The notes under the pieces are model-generated. The model saw only the letters and a program-made list of their open reading frames with translations. It ran no database searches and had not been told where the DNA came from. A DNA stretch of 64,000 nucleotides from Paraphysoderma sedebokerense (taxonomy: Eukaryota > Blastocladiomycota > Physodermatomycetes > Physodermatales > Physodermataceae): positions 496,001-560,000 of the forward strand of contig JAHLJZ010000007.1 of the NCBI GenBank assembly GCA_025602915.1, written 5' to 3'. This document shows, piece after piece, positions 37,894-50,165 of this stretch (position 1 is the first letter of the stretch; the number at the start of each line of letters is the position of its first letter). The translations under genes and the position numbers were made by a program.

Positions 37894-39134
37894 ATGATTT
37901 CTGAACTTCTCAGTTACCGTTCAAAAAAATTGCACGAACAAGATATTACGCATAACATCGTTCTCAACAAACTAAATCAACCTCCCATCATCGCATTACC
38001 ACACAATGCACCCATCAAAGATGCCCTCGACATTTTTGTCTTACATCAAATCCACAATATTCCGTTATTCGAGATCAACCCGACAACGAAACAAAAAAAT
38101 TATATCGGAGCATTAACTTTGTTCGATGTATTGGGTTACCTCTATCTTGAGAAATGGTTTGATCAAATCTGCGAATACGTTAAGAGACAACAACCACAGT
38201 TAGAAACTGCCGCCCCCGAACAGAGTTATTGGAAATTTGAAAATGATTTGACAGTTCAAAGTGTTGTTGAGTTTTGGGATAAACCGTTAAACGAAATTAT
38301 AGGGTTAAGTGAAGAATCAAAGAACCTCAGGATTCTCAAAATTACTGAACCCGTGTCAACCCTCATGGAGTTGTTTACGACAGGGAGGAGCCATTTCGTT
38401 TTATTAACGGGTGAATCGCAAGAAGATAATCTGACTCTTTTGACGCCTTTGGATATGCTCTCGTATATTCATGATAACGATGAATCATCAATGACACGTT
38501 TACGTAGTATTACTGCTGGAGAGGCGGTAATGCAAGTGAGGAAACATATCGGTGTAGGAGACTATGTGCCAAAAGTTCAGCACATCAAAATTGATGTAAA
38601 GGATGCAGAAAAGTTGAAGAAATTGAAGACAGATTTGGAACATGTAAAGGAACACGAAAGTGACTTGATCGTAGTGGATACCAGTACTTGCGCTTTGGAA
38701 GCATTTCGAATCATGTGGTTAAAGAAAGTGTCCTGCGTCGGGTAAGTACAGCTTTGATGCTCGATTTTTGTGAATTCTGCTCACACATGGATAGAGTTTT
38801 AAATGAGCAAGGAAAACTCGTGGCCAACCTATCGGCATCGGACATTCGTTTAATTGCGTCCAAGCCGCGAAACGAAAGGTTAAAACCATCTGCCATCTTG
38901 TACCTTCTTCGACCCATAGAGGAGTATCTCAGGCAGGATACGGATTTGACGGATCTTCGTCCGTTTAGAGTTTCAAAAAGTCTCGATATGTCGAAAGTGT
39001 ACAAAATAATGTTGGATGCTTATGTTTCCAGAGTTTGGGTCGTGGATGAAAACGACAAACCGGTCGGTGTAATTACTAGGCGCGATCTGTTGGATTTAGT
39101 TTCATTGTCCAAAGGGACTCGCAAAGAGGAGTAA
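37894..39134 (+). CDS. CBS-domain protein, AMPK-gamma/Sds23-like
   Basis: Two exons (37894-38741, 38795-39134) join in phase to 395 residues. CBS (Bateman) motifs usually bind adenine nucleotides. Repeat-like blocks are: KDALDIFVLHQIHNIPLFEI with YIGALTLFDVLGYL; STLMELFTTGRSHFVLLTG with LLTPLDMLSYI; LEAFRIMWLKKVSCVG with VLNEQGKLVANLSASDIRL (split by the intron); and SKVYKIMLDAYVSRVWVVDE with PVGVITRRDLLDLV. Four CBS units fit the AMPK gamma (Snf4) layout, but the conserved gamma sequences are not recognisable, so a distinct CBS family, perhaps Sds23-related, is as likely. The final unit, with VGVITRRDLL, looks the most canonical. Confidence 0.8.
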
Positions 39135-39205
39135 GCTTAGGGTTTCGAAGGTGATGTTCTGTACATAACTATCCTTTATTGAATAAATAATCTTTTCTGA
39201 ACGGT

Positions 39206-40113
<908 letters not shown>

Positions 40114-40264
40114 TTGGAGAATCAGTATACTTTCCGCCTGGATTGAAGTCGCTTAGTATTTACTGTCGTTAAGCAATGAAGGCAACGGGCGCGTGAAAGT
40201 AAACAAAATTCATTCTACTCTGAGCCCGTTCGAATTTGAATGATTAGATGATATATCAAGAATA
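40114..40264. promoter_or_regulatory. short bidirectional promoter NAT9 / TRM11
   Basis: Only 151 bases separate the two divergent start codons, so the genes probably share promoter elements. I see no TATA box or known palindrome. Confidence 0.5.
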
Positions 40265-42140
40265 ATGGATTGCCTTATACATTTCGCACAATTTCATGTC
40301 AATTTTAGAATACCTGAAATCGAATCCCTCGCTAAATTGCGCAATATAAATGTTAAATATTTCTTAGATGACTATATACCATCAGTAGGTTCTGCGTGAC
40401 CTTTCCAATCTACTCTGATTCATCATATTTACTGACGTGAAATCAAATAGAGGCCTTTCTTAAAAGTTCAAGTCAAAAACCGAGAAAATGCCATAAGTCT
40501 GATCAATCGGTCGATTTTGGCAAAGTTCGTTTTAGCCGTCATATTCCGACATTGTGGACACTTGCTGATTTATTCTATACAGAGCTATGTATGATTTATG
40601 GGAGGAAGCAACGACATATGAAGAGATGTTTGATAAAATTAAACGAAAGCCAGAGCGTTATGTGAGTTTAAAATTAATTGAGAAAATGAAGAATTTGCGA
40701 TTAATAGTTCACTTTCGCGGCAGGCACCGTACATGCAGACTTCATTTAAATTCGTTGTCGACAGTTACGGTTTATCAGTGCCACTAGAATATCAGGTTTC
40801 AACAATCGAAAGCTTCTCGTTTTTAGGATTCGAAGGGAAAATTGATCTGAAGCATCCAGAAGTCACTTTTGTTATCGTGGAAGATTACGGAGAGAATTCT
40901 CAAGCCAAAGCAGTATTAGGGAAGCCGAACCGGATATATTTTGGTGTATTGGTAAGATGAATGATTCCCATTGTTTGTGATTCTTGGTTACACCAATCAG
41001 TTTGTTAACCTCCTCTTGTCAGTTGAGCAAAGGTCATAGACAAGCTGTGGATCGGTACAATCTTAAAAAGCGAAAATATCTTGGCACCACTTCAATGGAT
41101 GCTGAGCTTTCCTTAGTTATGGCCAATCAAGCGCTGGTACGTCGTTCTTTGTTTAGACGATACTTGCCGCGGTATCTGAATTTTCAATCAACAGGCTGCC
41201 CCCGGAAAACTCATGTACGATCCATTCGTTGGGACTGGTTCTTTCCTTGTTGCAAGCGCTCATTTTGGTGCCACTACAGTTGGATCAGATATCGACGGGC
41301 GTCAGATAAGAGGCAAAGGTCTGAGCTTTTCATCGCCGTTGACATGAATTTAATATACAAGTTAGCTAATGATGGTGGCACGCTATAGATAAACATTCCA
41401 TCCGCTCCAATATTGAGCAATACGGTATCGGAGCAAACGTTCTCGACTGTCTTGTCTTCGACGTCAAGCACAATCCATGGCGGGAAAATATTGAATGGTT
41501 TGATGCCATCATTACGGATCGTTTGTATATTCCGATCACCTCTTCTTACCGTTTGGCTCCTAAATTTTTCTCCTTATAGCACCTTACGGAGTTAGAGCTG
41601 GAGCTAAAACTATTGCACCTGATGTAAATTATGATAACTCAGATGCCGTGGCTTCTTATGAAAATCAGAGACACTCGTATGGTCGCTATCCACAAACCGT
41701 ACCGTATGAACTGGATCAAATTATGGTAGATTTAGTTGAGTTTTCAGCAAGATATTTAAAGGTTGGCGGTAGATTAGTTTACTGGCTGCCTACAGTAACC
41801 GATGAGTGAGCATTTTAGTTAGCATCTGTTGTCTTATCCGATGCTAATATCCTATGCTATCTGAAGGTACCACGATTCCGATCTCCCCACCCATCCCTGC
41901 TTAAAATTGATATCAAATAGCGAGCAGAATTTCGGCAGCTGGTCGCGAAGACTAATTACCCTAGAAAAGACACAGACCTATCAATCCGACGGAACTGTGA
42001 AGGCGTCGTCAACTTATCAACTTGGAAGGAAACTAGAAAAGAGTGCTAAGATATCGGGAAGGGATGTAAATGATAGTTCGAACGCACCTGCTCATAAATT
42101 TTTTAGGGAGAAGTACTTTTCTCCAAAAACGAAGGAATAA
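40265..42140 (+). CDS. TRM11: tRNA (guanine10-N2)-methyltransferase catalytic subunit TRM11
   Basis: Catalytic subunit that, with Trm112, forms m2G at position 10 of tRNAs. Translation starts MDCLIHFAQFHVNFRIPEIE, matching the yeast Trm11 N-terminus. The THUMP-like domain includes LWEEATTYEEMFDKI, FSFLGFEGKIDLKHPEVTF, PNRIYFGV and YNLKKRKYLGTTSMDAELSL. The methyltransferase domain has the AdoMet motif DPFVGTGSFLVASAHFGATT with SDIDGRQIRGK, and the catalytic DPPYG (TDPPYGVRAGAK) whose Asp codon is split by an intron near 41520-41580. The end has VGGRLVYWLPTVTDE, then an intron, then LPTHPCLKLISNSEQNFGSW and SRRLITLEK, to the stop at 42140. All motifs are intact. There are about seven exons, and I did not fix every edge. 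Confidence 0.93.
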
Positions 42141-42400
42141 AAAAGTTACAGTCTCTAAAAATAGCAGGAAAAAATTGTCAAGGGAATTAAAGTGGACCGT
42201 TTTCTGATATTTCATTATTACAGTCCGAGCCATATTCGTTTCGAGTTCTGCTTCAAACTCTCGAGCAAAAATAATACTAAAAAGCATATGAATTTATTCA
42301 CTTCTTTCTTTAGAATACTAACATTAATTTATTCAGACAATCTACGTATAATGACCTATTTACAATCTTTACACTCGAAATAACACCAGTTTATTTCGCT

Positions 42401-43809
42401 TTATACGAAAACCGCCATTCCCATACTCAATTTCAACTCTCCATTTTGTAGAGCCAAAGGTTGCTTTTCGACGGCCTTTCCTCGGCCACCGCTAATATCA
42501 GCCACGACAATTGATGTCTCCTTTGGTGCAAAAGAATACAAGAAGTCACCACCGACTGAGATGTCAATGAGTCCGCCAATACCTCCTTGGTTGAGGTCAA
42601 GAGTTTGAACAATAGCCCCATCAGCGCTAAAAGGATCGACCTCTAGAATTCTATTCTTGCCGATATCGGTGACGAATGCAGTTTTTCTTTCTCTTGACAC
42701 AGCAACCCAGCAAGTAGCCTTTTGGCCGTCGACGCGAGTTAGTGACTTTACAGCAGCCTGGCCGTTATTGGATACTTGAAGCGTAGCAGCTCCAAATGCA
42801 GCATCTGTTGCCACCAATGTCGAGTCATCCACGAAAAGTGAACCAAAGAGAACAGCAGTACCGTTTGGTGAGCTGCGAACAAGATCGGTTTTGACTGTCT
42901 TCGTCGCTCTATCAACTTCAAATGAACCCAAGAAACCCTCTTTTCCACTCATTGGGTCCCCTTTGATGGTGACAAAAACTCGCGATGCTTCTGGATTGAA
43001 GAAAATGTGAGAAGCAGTTCCGGTAGGGCCTTTTGGAGGGGTGGATTGACCGATATTTAGTTTTCGAGCCTCGCGATCGATGCTTTGCAATCCTTTTTGC
43101 GCATCCACAGAGTAGCAAGCGACACCATCAGCAGCACCCCCATTAAGCTGAAAAATGAAGTTTTAGTTAACTATTGCAACAGTCAAAGTGATTTTCGCAA
43201 TTTAGTACTTACCACACAAGCAATTTTTAACCCATCTGAGTAGGCCACACTGACAGGAAATTCTCCCATTGTACTAACTGGATTCCCAACAAGAGTAAGT
43301 TTTGTAGGATCGTTTGGATCGATATTGAACATTGACACTGTATTGGTGCCCGCGTTTACAGCGAAGAGGTGATTGCCTCCATCACCACGAGTAATAGCTC
43401 CTTGTGAGAATAACGGATCAACTTCAACCGGTCCTCCTGTTTTTCCGTCCAGACCAACTCCACCTGCTCCACTTGTTGAAGTTGATGTCGTCTTTTGTGA
43501 GTTAACTGAACCATCGTCATTAACCGCGAAAGCCATGACAGCATTTCCTTTAGGATTGTTGGTCTGAAAATATAGTGCTTTCGCTATTTTAACTCCTTTT
43601 CCTTCTTTCCCGCCTTTCATTGCCCTTTGACAATCAGTTAGATATACACGATCGCAAATGCTGATGCGTTTGTAGTTCATATACACTTACTTTGGATTTC
43701 GCATTTGATAGCCATTATTGTTGCCGTTTGCACATTTTTTAGTCGGTACGGCTTCACAATTGAGGACAGCTAGAGTCAGAATAGTATACAAAAATGCGGT
43801 GATCTTCAT
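42401..43809 (-). CDS. secreted beta-propeller protein, 3-carboxymuconate-cyclase/lactonase-like
   Basis: Exons 43809-43691, 43624-43213 and 43147-42401 join in phase to 425 residues. The N-terminus MKITAFLYTILTLAVLNCEA is a signal peptide, so the protein is secreted or enters the secretory path. The body matches the fungal family annotated as 3-carboxymuconate cyclase (lactonase-type propeller): ALYFQTNNPKGNAVMAFAV, QGAITRGDGGNHLFAVNAG, NTVSMFNIDP, GEFPVSVAYSDG, LNGGAADGVACYSVDAQKG, SRVFVTIKGDP and DFLYSFAPK. Most members have no proven substrate, so the cyclase name is nominal. A TATAAA sits 76 bases before the ATG. The C-terminus SMGMAVFV is hydrophobic but short. Confidence 0.85.
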
Positions 43810-43879
43810 TATAATAGTATTGCAAAGTCGATTATGAGAGTGAATTTGGTGATGTTTCTGTAGGTAACTCGGCGCTGGC

Positions 43880-43885
43880 TTTATA
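43880..43885 (-). promoter_or_regulatory. TATA box of the secreted propeller gene
   Basis: TATAAA on the minus strand, with its 5' end 76 bases before the ATG at 43809. Confidence 0.5.
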
Positions 43886-45050
43886 GTCGCGTCCATAAGA
43901 GTTTAATGGAACGCACGCGTTCCAACGCATAATAGTGCTGCTCATTAGCCGATTGTGAGTAATCAATTAATCACAGATCCTGGTCAATTGTTCAAAGCAT
44001 GACTAAATCATCATAGAAGATTAGTGGTGGATTAGCCTATTGTTTAGTGTAATGCAAAATTGCAATTTTCTGTTAGTCATCCATTCGAGCCATTGGAGGT
44101 CATTGAAATGGGGAACGCAGTTGAAAATTTGTCAGAGCTAAAAATTAATGCGAGGGGCCTTGAGAATTTGCGCAACATGAATAACTCTTTGGAACTGAAT
44201 AATGACTAAGAGAATGAATGCGTATTTCTTAGTTCCTTCATTGATACATGTGTCATCAAGCCAAGTGGACTTGATAAAGTCTAAGACTTTATAACTGTAC
44301 ACCTGCCTCCCTGGATAATTTAAGTCATCCGACAAAATTTTGACCTCGCCGGCTGCCGCCTCACCGGTCGGTGCGTGTCTAATGACAGGTACTGCGGTTC
44401 CCTTTATTTATTTACCAAATTTTAGACCAATTTAATTTACTCAACTTGTTCATTTCCACTCGCGAGGGTTATATCCAGCATAAAAGCGCCAAAGCGGAAA
44501 ACATGTAGAGAATGTGTAACAACAGTCCTTACATTTAATATGGATTGAGTTCACAGCAAAAATGACATTTAACTGTGACTGCAGGAAAGCATTTAAGGCG
44601 GGACAAAGTAAATGTAGCCAAAATATGCACACAATTACCCCTAACTTATTAAAAATTGTAGCGAATACGTTTTATCCTGTTGCAGCATGAAAACTTCCAA
44701 TTTTGGGCATCTAATAGAAGCAGGTGACAATTGACAGATATGGACAATTGTTCTGTGATTTCATCGAACCCGCCCCATTGGTTTCGCGTTTACATTCCGT
44801 TGCGGCTACCACGTCGTCTTCATGAATGCGACAAGCTTCATCCTTGTCCCACGAGCGTTTCGATAAGAGAAATGACGAAAAAAAGCGGAGATAATTTCGG
44901 AGAATAATCGATCCGCTTCAGTACGTTTTGTTGCATCAAATTGCCGAATTGATTCTCGGAAGTGCTCATCTGTGTGGGCGTCGACCTGTGTTACCGTGTT
45001 TTCTGTTTGATTTAAGACTTTCATTCTGCTGTGCCCGGCCCTGCAGATGC

Positions 45051-45056
45051 TATATA
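45051..45056 (+). promoter_or_regulatory. TATA-like box of the seven-TM gene
   Basis: TATATA begins 66 bases before the ATG at 45117, in the same spacing as at the peroxiredoxin. Confidence 0.5.
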
Positions 45057-45116
45057 GGACCCGCGGAATTCATTGCCTTCAACTGATTTGACAACATTTA
45101 CATTGATATCTCCACA

Positions 45117-46190
45117 ATGTCCGCTCTGTCACTGGTGGCACTTTTAACCAACGACACCGTTTTCGCGAACGACACCATTTTTACGAGCAAGGACCCAGTT
45201 GCTCGGCGACCACGGTTCAAAGAATTATCTTTAGATTATATGTACACCCAGGATGAAGTTAACTTTCTTTGTATACGTATTGCCGCCATTGTTTTATACA
45301 TTGTGGTTTTGCGAGTGTGGGTAAGAGTATTTCGAAATCATCGAAAAACGATATTAGCATGGCTGGTGCTGGCCAGCATTTTGGCTTTCTTTATGGGCGT
45401 GATAGGTAGTTCATTTCATTTAAAACCTGATGCAATCCTTATAAGAATTTATTTACATATTAACGACGATTTTTCTCTATAAAGTGCAATTCTTGCCTTA
45501 CATTGGTGCAGTTGAATACGATGGATTACGATCGAAAGCTTTCGGAGTTGGCGGGTACCTCTTATCCACAGAAATCTACAATTGGTGAGTACTTTATTAT
45601 GGGGCAATGTTGGAGCTAATAAATATCTAATTATCTTGGATTACCACAGGGTCTTGTTCATTCGCTTCACCAATGTCACTCCGATGCAAGACCGATTGAA
45701 TACCGTCGTTAAAGCGGTTTTATGCCTTGAATCGATAGTCGTCTTTGCAAATTGGATTATATGGCTACTACCATATTACCCTACTGGAATTAATAATACA
45801 CAACTAGGGGTCGACATATATGGTTACGTTGCGGCCTTTCAGACCCTTTTTTCGCTTGCTATCAGCACCCATTTCATTTTCACATTCTACATCCCAATCA
45901 TCCAGTTTAGTAAAGGGTCATCTTGGTGGATGAAAGCCTTGTCATCGGGGCTACTGTACTTATTGTTGGAATCTGTTTTGCATATGGCATACACTATCAC
46001 AAATTCATTACGGGCGTCGATGCAGATGCTGTCTTCAGTCAGTAATCTCACGCAGGCCGTCAGGTTCTGGCTATTTTTAGCCTTCTTGGAGAATCTGAGG
46101 ACGGTAGTAAATGTCGAGAAGAATAGTATCACCGAGCGATTGAATTTGAGTGATTGGAGCGGGAAGAAATCCAATGGGTCTTCAGTTTAA
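45117..46190 (+). CDS. polytopic membrane protein with about seven predicted helices
   Basis: Exons 45117-45405, 45485-45584 and 45650-46190 join in phase to 309 residues. The N-terminus has two NDT glycosylation sites (TNDTVF, ANDTIF), suggesting that it lies outside the cytosol. Hydrophobic segments: CIRIAAIVLYIVVLRVWV, ILAWLVLASILAFFMGVI, GVGGYLLSTEIYNWVLFIRF, AVLCLESIVVFANWIIWLL, GYVAAFQTLFSLAISTHFIF, ALSSGLLYLLLESVLHMAY and AVRFWLFLAFLENL. The C-terminus is hydrophilic (ERLNLSDWSGKKSNG). The topology would fit a seven-helix receptor or a fungal orphan membrane protein, but I see no rhodopsin, Ste2 or PQ-loop motif, so no family is claimed. Confidence 0.75.
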
Positions 46191-46282
46191 TGACTCCATA
46201 ACTGTATAATATATTTAAACCACCGGATAGAATTAATGTTCGACTGTATTATAGTAAATTGATAGACCTATTATTGTTCTGA

Positions 46283-47796
46283 TCACAATTTTGCTTTCTC
46301 GCTCGCATTCCATATAACTTTGTCTAGCCAATCCAAGAGGAGTGCCGACAACTCTTCTGGCTTCTCTTGCTGAACCCAATGCGAGGCATCCTCGATGTGC
46401 TACATATAGTACTCAATTAGAATACATTAGCATAATGTTTTAAATGAAGTCCGACTCACCTTCATCGTCAAGTTCTTCACAAATCGGGTCATATTCCTCC
46501 CCATTGTCGGTGGAAAAGCGGGATCTTTGCCAACCGTAACCTATTGGTATTTAAGATAAATATCTAGAACGTTTTGTCATCACATCACGGCTAATAAACT
46601 CTCACCATTAGTGTCGGCATCTTTAATATTTTCCCTTCTGGTGCTTTAGCGAATTGGAGCTCATCTGCCCAATTTATCTTTCTGACGCGATAACAATTCA
46701 AACCTCCATGAAAACCAGTTCGGTTTAGGCAGTAACGGTAGTAATCTTTTTCCTGCGCAAACCATCACGATCTGTTAATGCGACAATGATTCTGGAATAA
46801 AGACAATCGAATCTTCACCTTCTCATTCAGCAAGCAATTCGACATTAGTCGCTTGACATCGGGATCATCCGAATTGGGGTCTAATAGTCGTCCAATCTCG
46901 CTGAATAAATGTGTCGGAACCGGATCATGAGCCGGTCGAAACATAAGATGTATTATGAAGTCAACCTATCAAGAGATTCACATGAGTAAAGACCACAATC
47001 AAAGTCCAGATGCGATGAAGAAGCACTACGACTTACATGGTTATCAAACAACCATTCGACTTTATCACTTTCGGAGAACCACAATTGGTAAGCAAAATTT
47101 GGAACGAGTTTTACCATATCTCGCGGTGATATGTACTTTTCATGAGGTGGAGAATAAGGAACGCAGAAACTGGCGACCCCGTCTACCAATTCTGGAAAAT
47201 ACAAACACATCCTCCAGACTAAATAGCTTCCCCAGTCATGCCCAACCCAGATTATTTTCTTTTTCTGTCGGTTCGGAATTACTTGAGTGACCAGTTCTTG
47301 AAGGTCTGTACATAAAGTTTTGGCAGAATATTGATTCAGCCCGACCTCGTCGGTGATGGGTACATAAGGGAAATCGGAAAGCCCGTATCCTCTGACGGAA
47401 GGAATGATGATGCGAAGAGATTGCTTTGAGTTTCGAAGCAAATGATAGACAAGATGACGGTAACAATACCAAATCTATTTAATTGAAAGTCAGTATAAGT
47501 GTTGCCTGTCAATTTTGCAGACGACGTAGGATAAATTCCACATCCAAACTCTGCAAAAGTACTTACATCCGGGAAACCATGAACAAGAACAAGAACGGTG
47601 GAAGCCTCTGGATCGCCTTCATCGACATAGTCTACCCGTATACAATGGTATTCAGATAAACTCAATGAAAAATAAACAAAGTACGAAAGAAACAAGTCCG
47701 TGGATGATACTGACGTAATCTGATTCCATTCACGGCGGCAAACCTATGATTATAACTGTTAGGATCCGTCGGATCCTGTAGAACTTTGCTGTTCAT
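46283..47796 (-). CDS. alpha/beta hydrolase, epoxide hydrolase-like
   Basis: Soluble epoxide hydrolase or haloalkane dehalogenase-type enzyme. The start is the ATG at 47796 (MNSKVLQDPTDPNSYNHRFA). Catalytic landmarks: oxyanion loop HGFPD in TVLVLVHGFPD, VRGYGLSDFP after strand four, nucleophile elbow VGHDWGS (Asp), and histidine in DASHWVQQEKP near the C-terminus. An acidic partner is plausible in TVGKDPAFP. The cap contains NFAYQLWFSE and CYRVRKINWADEL. About seven exons are visible; the second intron works only with the donor GTATCA near 47722. There is no signal peptide and the last residues AKL resemble a peroxisomal targeting triplet (SKL-type). Substrate is unknown; detoxification or lipid epoxides are guesses. 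Confidence 0.85.
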
Positions 47797-48135
47797 TATT
47801 TTCAATCAGGGAATGCCTAATGTCGCTGACTCGCTCAACTACTGCTGTTGGGTTGGAAGATTTCAGGCAATACAAGCGATCTCCATCTGAAGGCGAAGAC
47901 TTGGCCTTGCCATATTCGAACAATAGGGTACAGTCAGCTTAAGTGAGGACACACCTATCAGACAAAATAATAATGAATCAATAGACAGAAAGTGGTTTAT
48001 GCATTAATTATTTACCCAAAATTTCCCATGGAAGCTTTGATTATTTCAACTAGGGATAAGATCGCCAAAAGATCGCCAAATTCTCGGTCACGGCATATAG
48101 CACCACTTAAGAATTACTCTTCAACTATATAACTT
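47797..48135. other. divergent spacer with a small tandem repeat
   Basis: About 340 bases between the epoxide hydrolase start and the next plus-strand ATG. It includes a direct repeat of AGATCGCCAAA (about 48058-48080). No gene is seen. Confidence 0.45.
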
Positions 48136-49738
48136 ATGTCAAATACAAATCTGAAAACACCATCAAAGGTCCGCACCCCTTCGGCAAAGCTTGCGGATAA
48201 ACAAAAATCCAAATCCTCGAAATCTTCATTAAAAGATTCAGCCAAAAGCAAACGAGATCGCAGGAAAAGTTTAACGGGAGATGATGACAGGGTACGAAAC
48301 ATAGAAACGATCCGTTTCGTCGTTCTTGAACACTAAATGTCAGATTCACATGTCCCAACTGTAATTTCCATCCCTGCATAAAATCCAGGATGCGAGAGAC
48401 GGTGAATCGACTTCTCTGGCATGGTTCGTTTTGAACGAGGATCAATTAGACGAATTAGAAGGAGAAGATAATTCTGCATCATTACAGTACGACTTCTAGA
48501 ATCATTTCAGAAAACAAAACATCATTTTAATCTCTGCGAAAATTTTGACATGCCTTGATTTTTACCCTATTCGTTCAACACAAGAAAACTGAGCTCGTTC
48601 TTGAACCTACCGCAATACAAGACAGACGTGATGCAAAATATAGCGGCTAGTTATCATTTTGGAAACTATTTGTTAGTTGGACTTTGTTTTTTATTCCCCA
48701 GGATATGCAGAGATTAACAATACCTAAACTATCCAGATTCGCGAGAAATCACGGATTTAGTCATATCCAAATTTCAACGTTTATGGGTATCATGAAGTTA
48801 ATACTAAACAGATCAATAGGTTTTATGCTGTCTCCACTTGTCCTTCCCTGTTATGCGTATTGACAAAGGGAGTTCTCAACGTTTTCAGAAGAATCATTGA
48901 CCTTGATGAAAAGTGTCCAATACTTTAAAACAATACTCCTAAATCATTCTGGGGGTAAGACATTCAGCAACGACGATGAATGGGCCATTTTTACACAAAA
49001 GGAAACAAAACTCATTAGTGACTTTGCCATGTCAACGTAACCGTCTTGATCTTCTCATCGTTATGCGCCATGATCTAATGACAGTCACCGATTCCTTTAT
49101 TCTGTCAACCGTGTTTATAGATTCTATCAACACTACCGTCTTTTTTGCTACGTCTACAACAACGATCAAGAAAAAGAAGAACCAAAAGATCTAGTCGCGT
49201 TACCATCTTCCACAACTCCAGACTCCCAGTCTATAAAACCCCAAGAATCGTCAGTTCCTACTACTATATCAAAATCAGAATCCGAAAATCAGAACTTTGC
49301 GCCCGAAAACTCGACTGCTAATGTTGGAGTAATGACGACAGCAGATGTAACTATTTTGTCCTCCTCTACAGCTGATTGGTCCTACAAGACGTGGTAATTC
49401 TGTCCAACATCAGCAATGCATCTAACCAACAAACCTTTTTTTCCTATGTAATAGAACACCACAATACCACTTCCTTCAACCACCGATGCTGCACCCCTAA
49501 ACCCAATCTTCTCTGGCATGTATCACCTATTCTTCCAAATTCCATTGGCTCTACCTCCAATCTCACCAAAATTTTGGATTACATTCAAAAGTAGATTCTG
49601 AATCTATGAGTACAATACAAACTCTACTTGATACCTTGGAATCCAAAATGACGTTAGAAGTAGAAAGCAAGTTGGATGTGCTGAAAGGGAGGGTAGAGTC
49701 GTTGGAGAAGTTAATCGGTAGGAAAGAAAAGAAAAAGT
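48136..49738 (+). CDS. unresolved multi-exon gene, unknown protein
   Basis: Pieces with coding character lie on the plus strand. Starting at the ATG at 48136: NTNLKTPSKVRTPSAKLADK, a Lys/Ser-rich basic start, then after an intron DARDGESTSLAWFVLNEDQL and DELEGEDNSASLQ. Later pieces are TELVLEPTAIQDRRDAKYS (about 48588), REITDLVISKFQRLW (about 48740-48786), EESLTLMKSVQYFKTILLNH (about 48890-48956), a Ser/Thr-rich stretch LPSSTTPDSQSIKPQESS, and a final coiled coil LLDTLESKMTLEVESKLDVL with LEKLIGRKEKKK (to 49738). Joins between them are not all determined. I do not recognise the protein; a basic nuclear or cytoskeletal coiled-coil protein is a guess. It may be two genes. Confidence 0.4.
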
Positions 49739-50165
49739 AAGAATGTGAAAATGTAAGAATCAGTGATAATTAGAAATCGATGATTCAGGTTATATTTATG
49801 TAAAAGATTGATTGGCGAGATTGTGCATCGGAAAGGATCTGGTTTGGAGGATAATAGAAAACAAAATATCATTTTAAAATCGATTTATTATTATCGTTTC
49901 AAATATGCTATACAAGTTTGTTCCCGCTTGATCGGTTGTTTCTCTCTCCGACCGTTTGGCCAGATGGGGAACGAAGCGATCATAAGAGGATATGGAAAAC
50001 TAAAAATGACGCGGTAAAAAGACAGAAAATAAGATTATTAAAGTTTTAGCAATCGATCAAAGTAGCAATCAAGACGTTTGTCGGCATCACCCGTCCGAAC
50101 GAGGGAGTTTGAGTGGAACCCCTAATTATCGTTTGTTCTCTCTTCTCTAGCAAAACTCATTACAC
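49739..50165. other. convergent spacer, nothing identified
   Basis: Between the end of the unresolved gene and the stop of SPAG6. It is AT-rich DNA with a 69-codon frame that has no distinguishing features. Confidence 0.45.

Larger units (their letters stand above)
43810..45116. other. divergent intergenic region with one small ATG frame
   Basis: About 1.3 kb between the propeller gene (minus) and the seven-TM gene (plus). TATAAA (minus, 43885-43880) serves the propeller gene and TATATA (45051-45056) the other. A minus-strand frame of 72 codons (45024-44806) begins with an ATG (MKVLNQTENTVTQVDAHTDE) and has a helical, charged composition; it may be a first exon or chance. Nothing else is supported. 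Confidence 0.45.

Noticed and set aside
37894-39134. Direct naming of the CBS protein as Snf4 (AMPK gamma)
   Set aside because: The four-CBS layout fits, but conserved Snf4 motifs are not recognisable, so only the domain family is stated.
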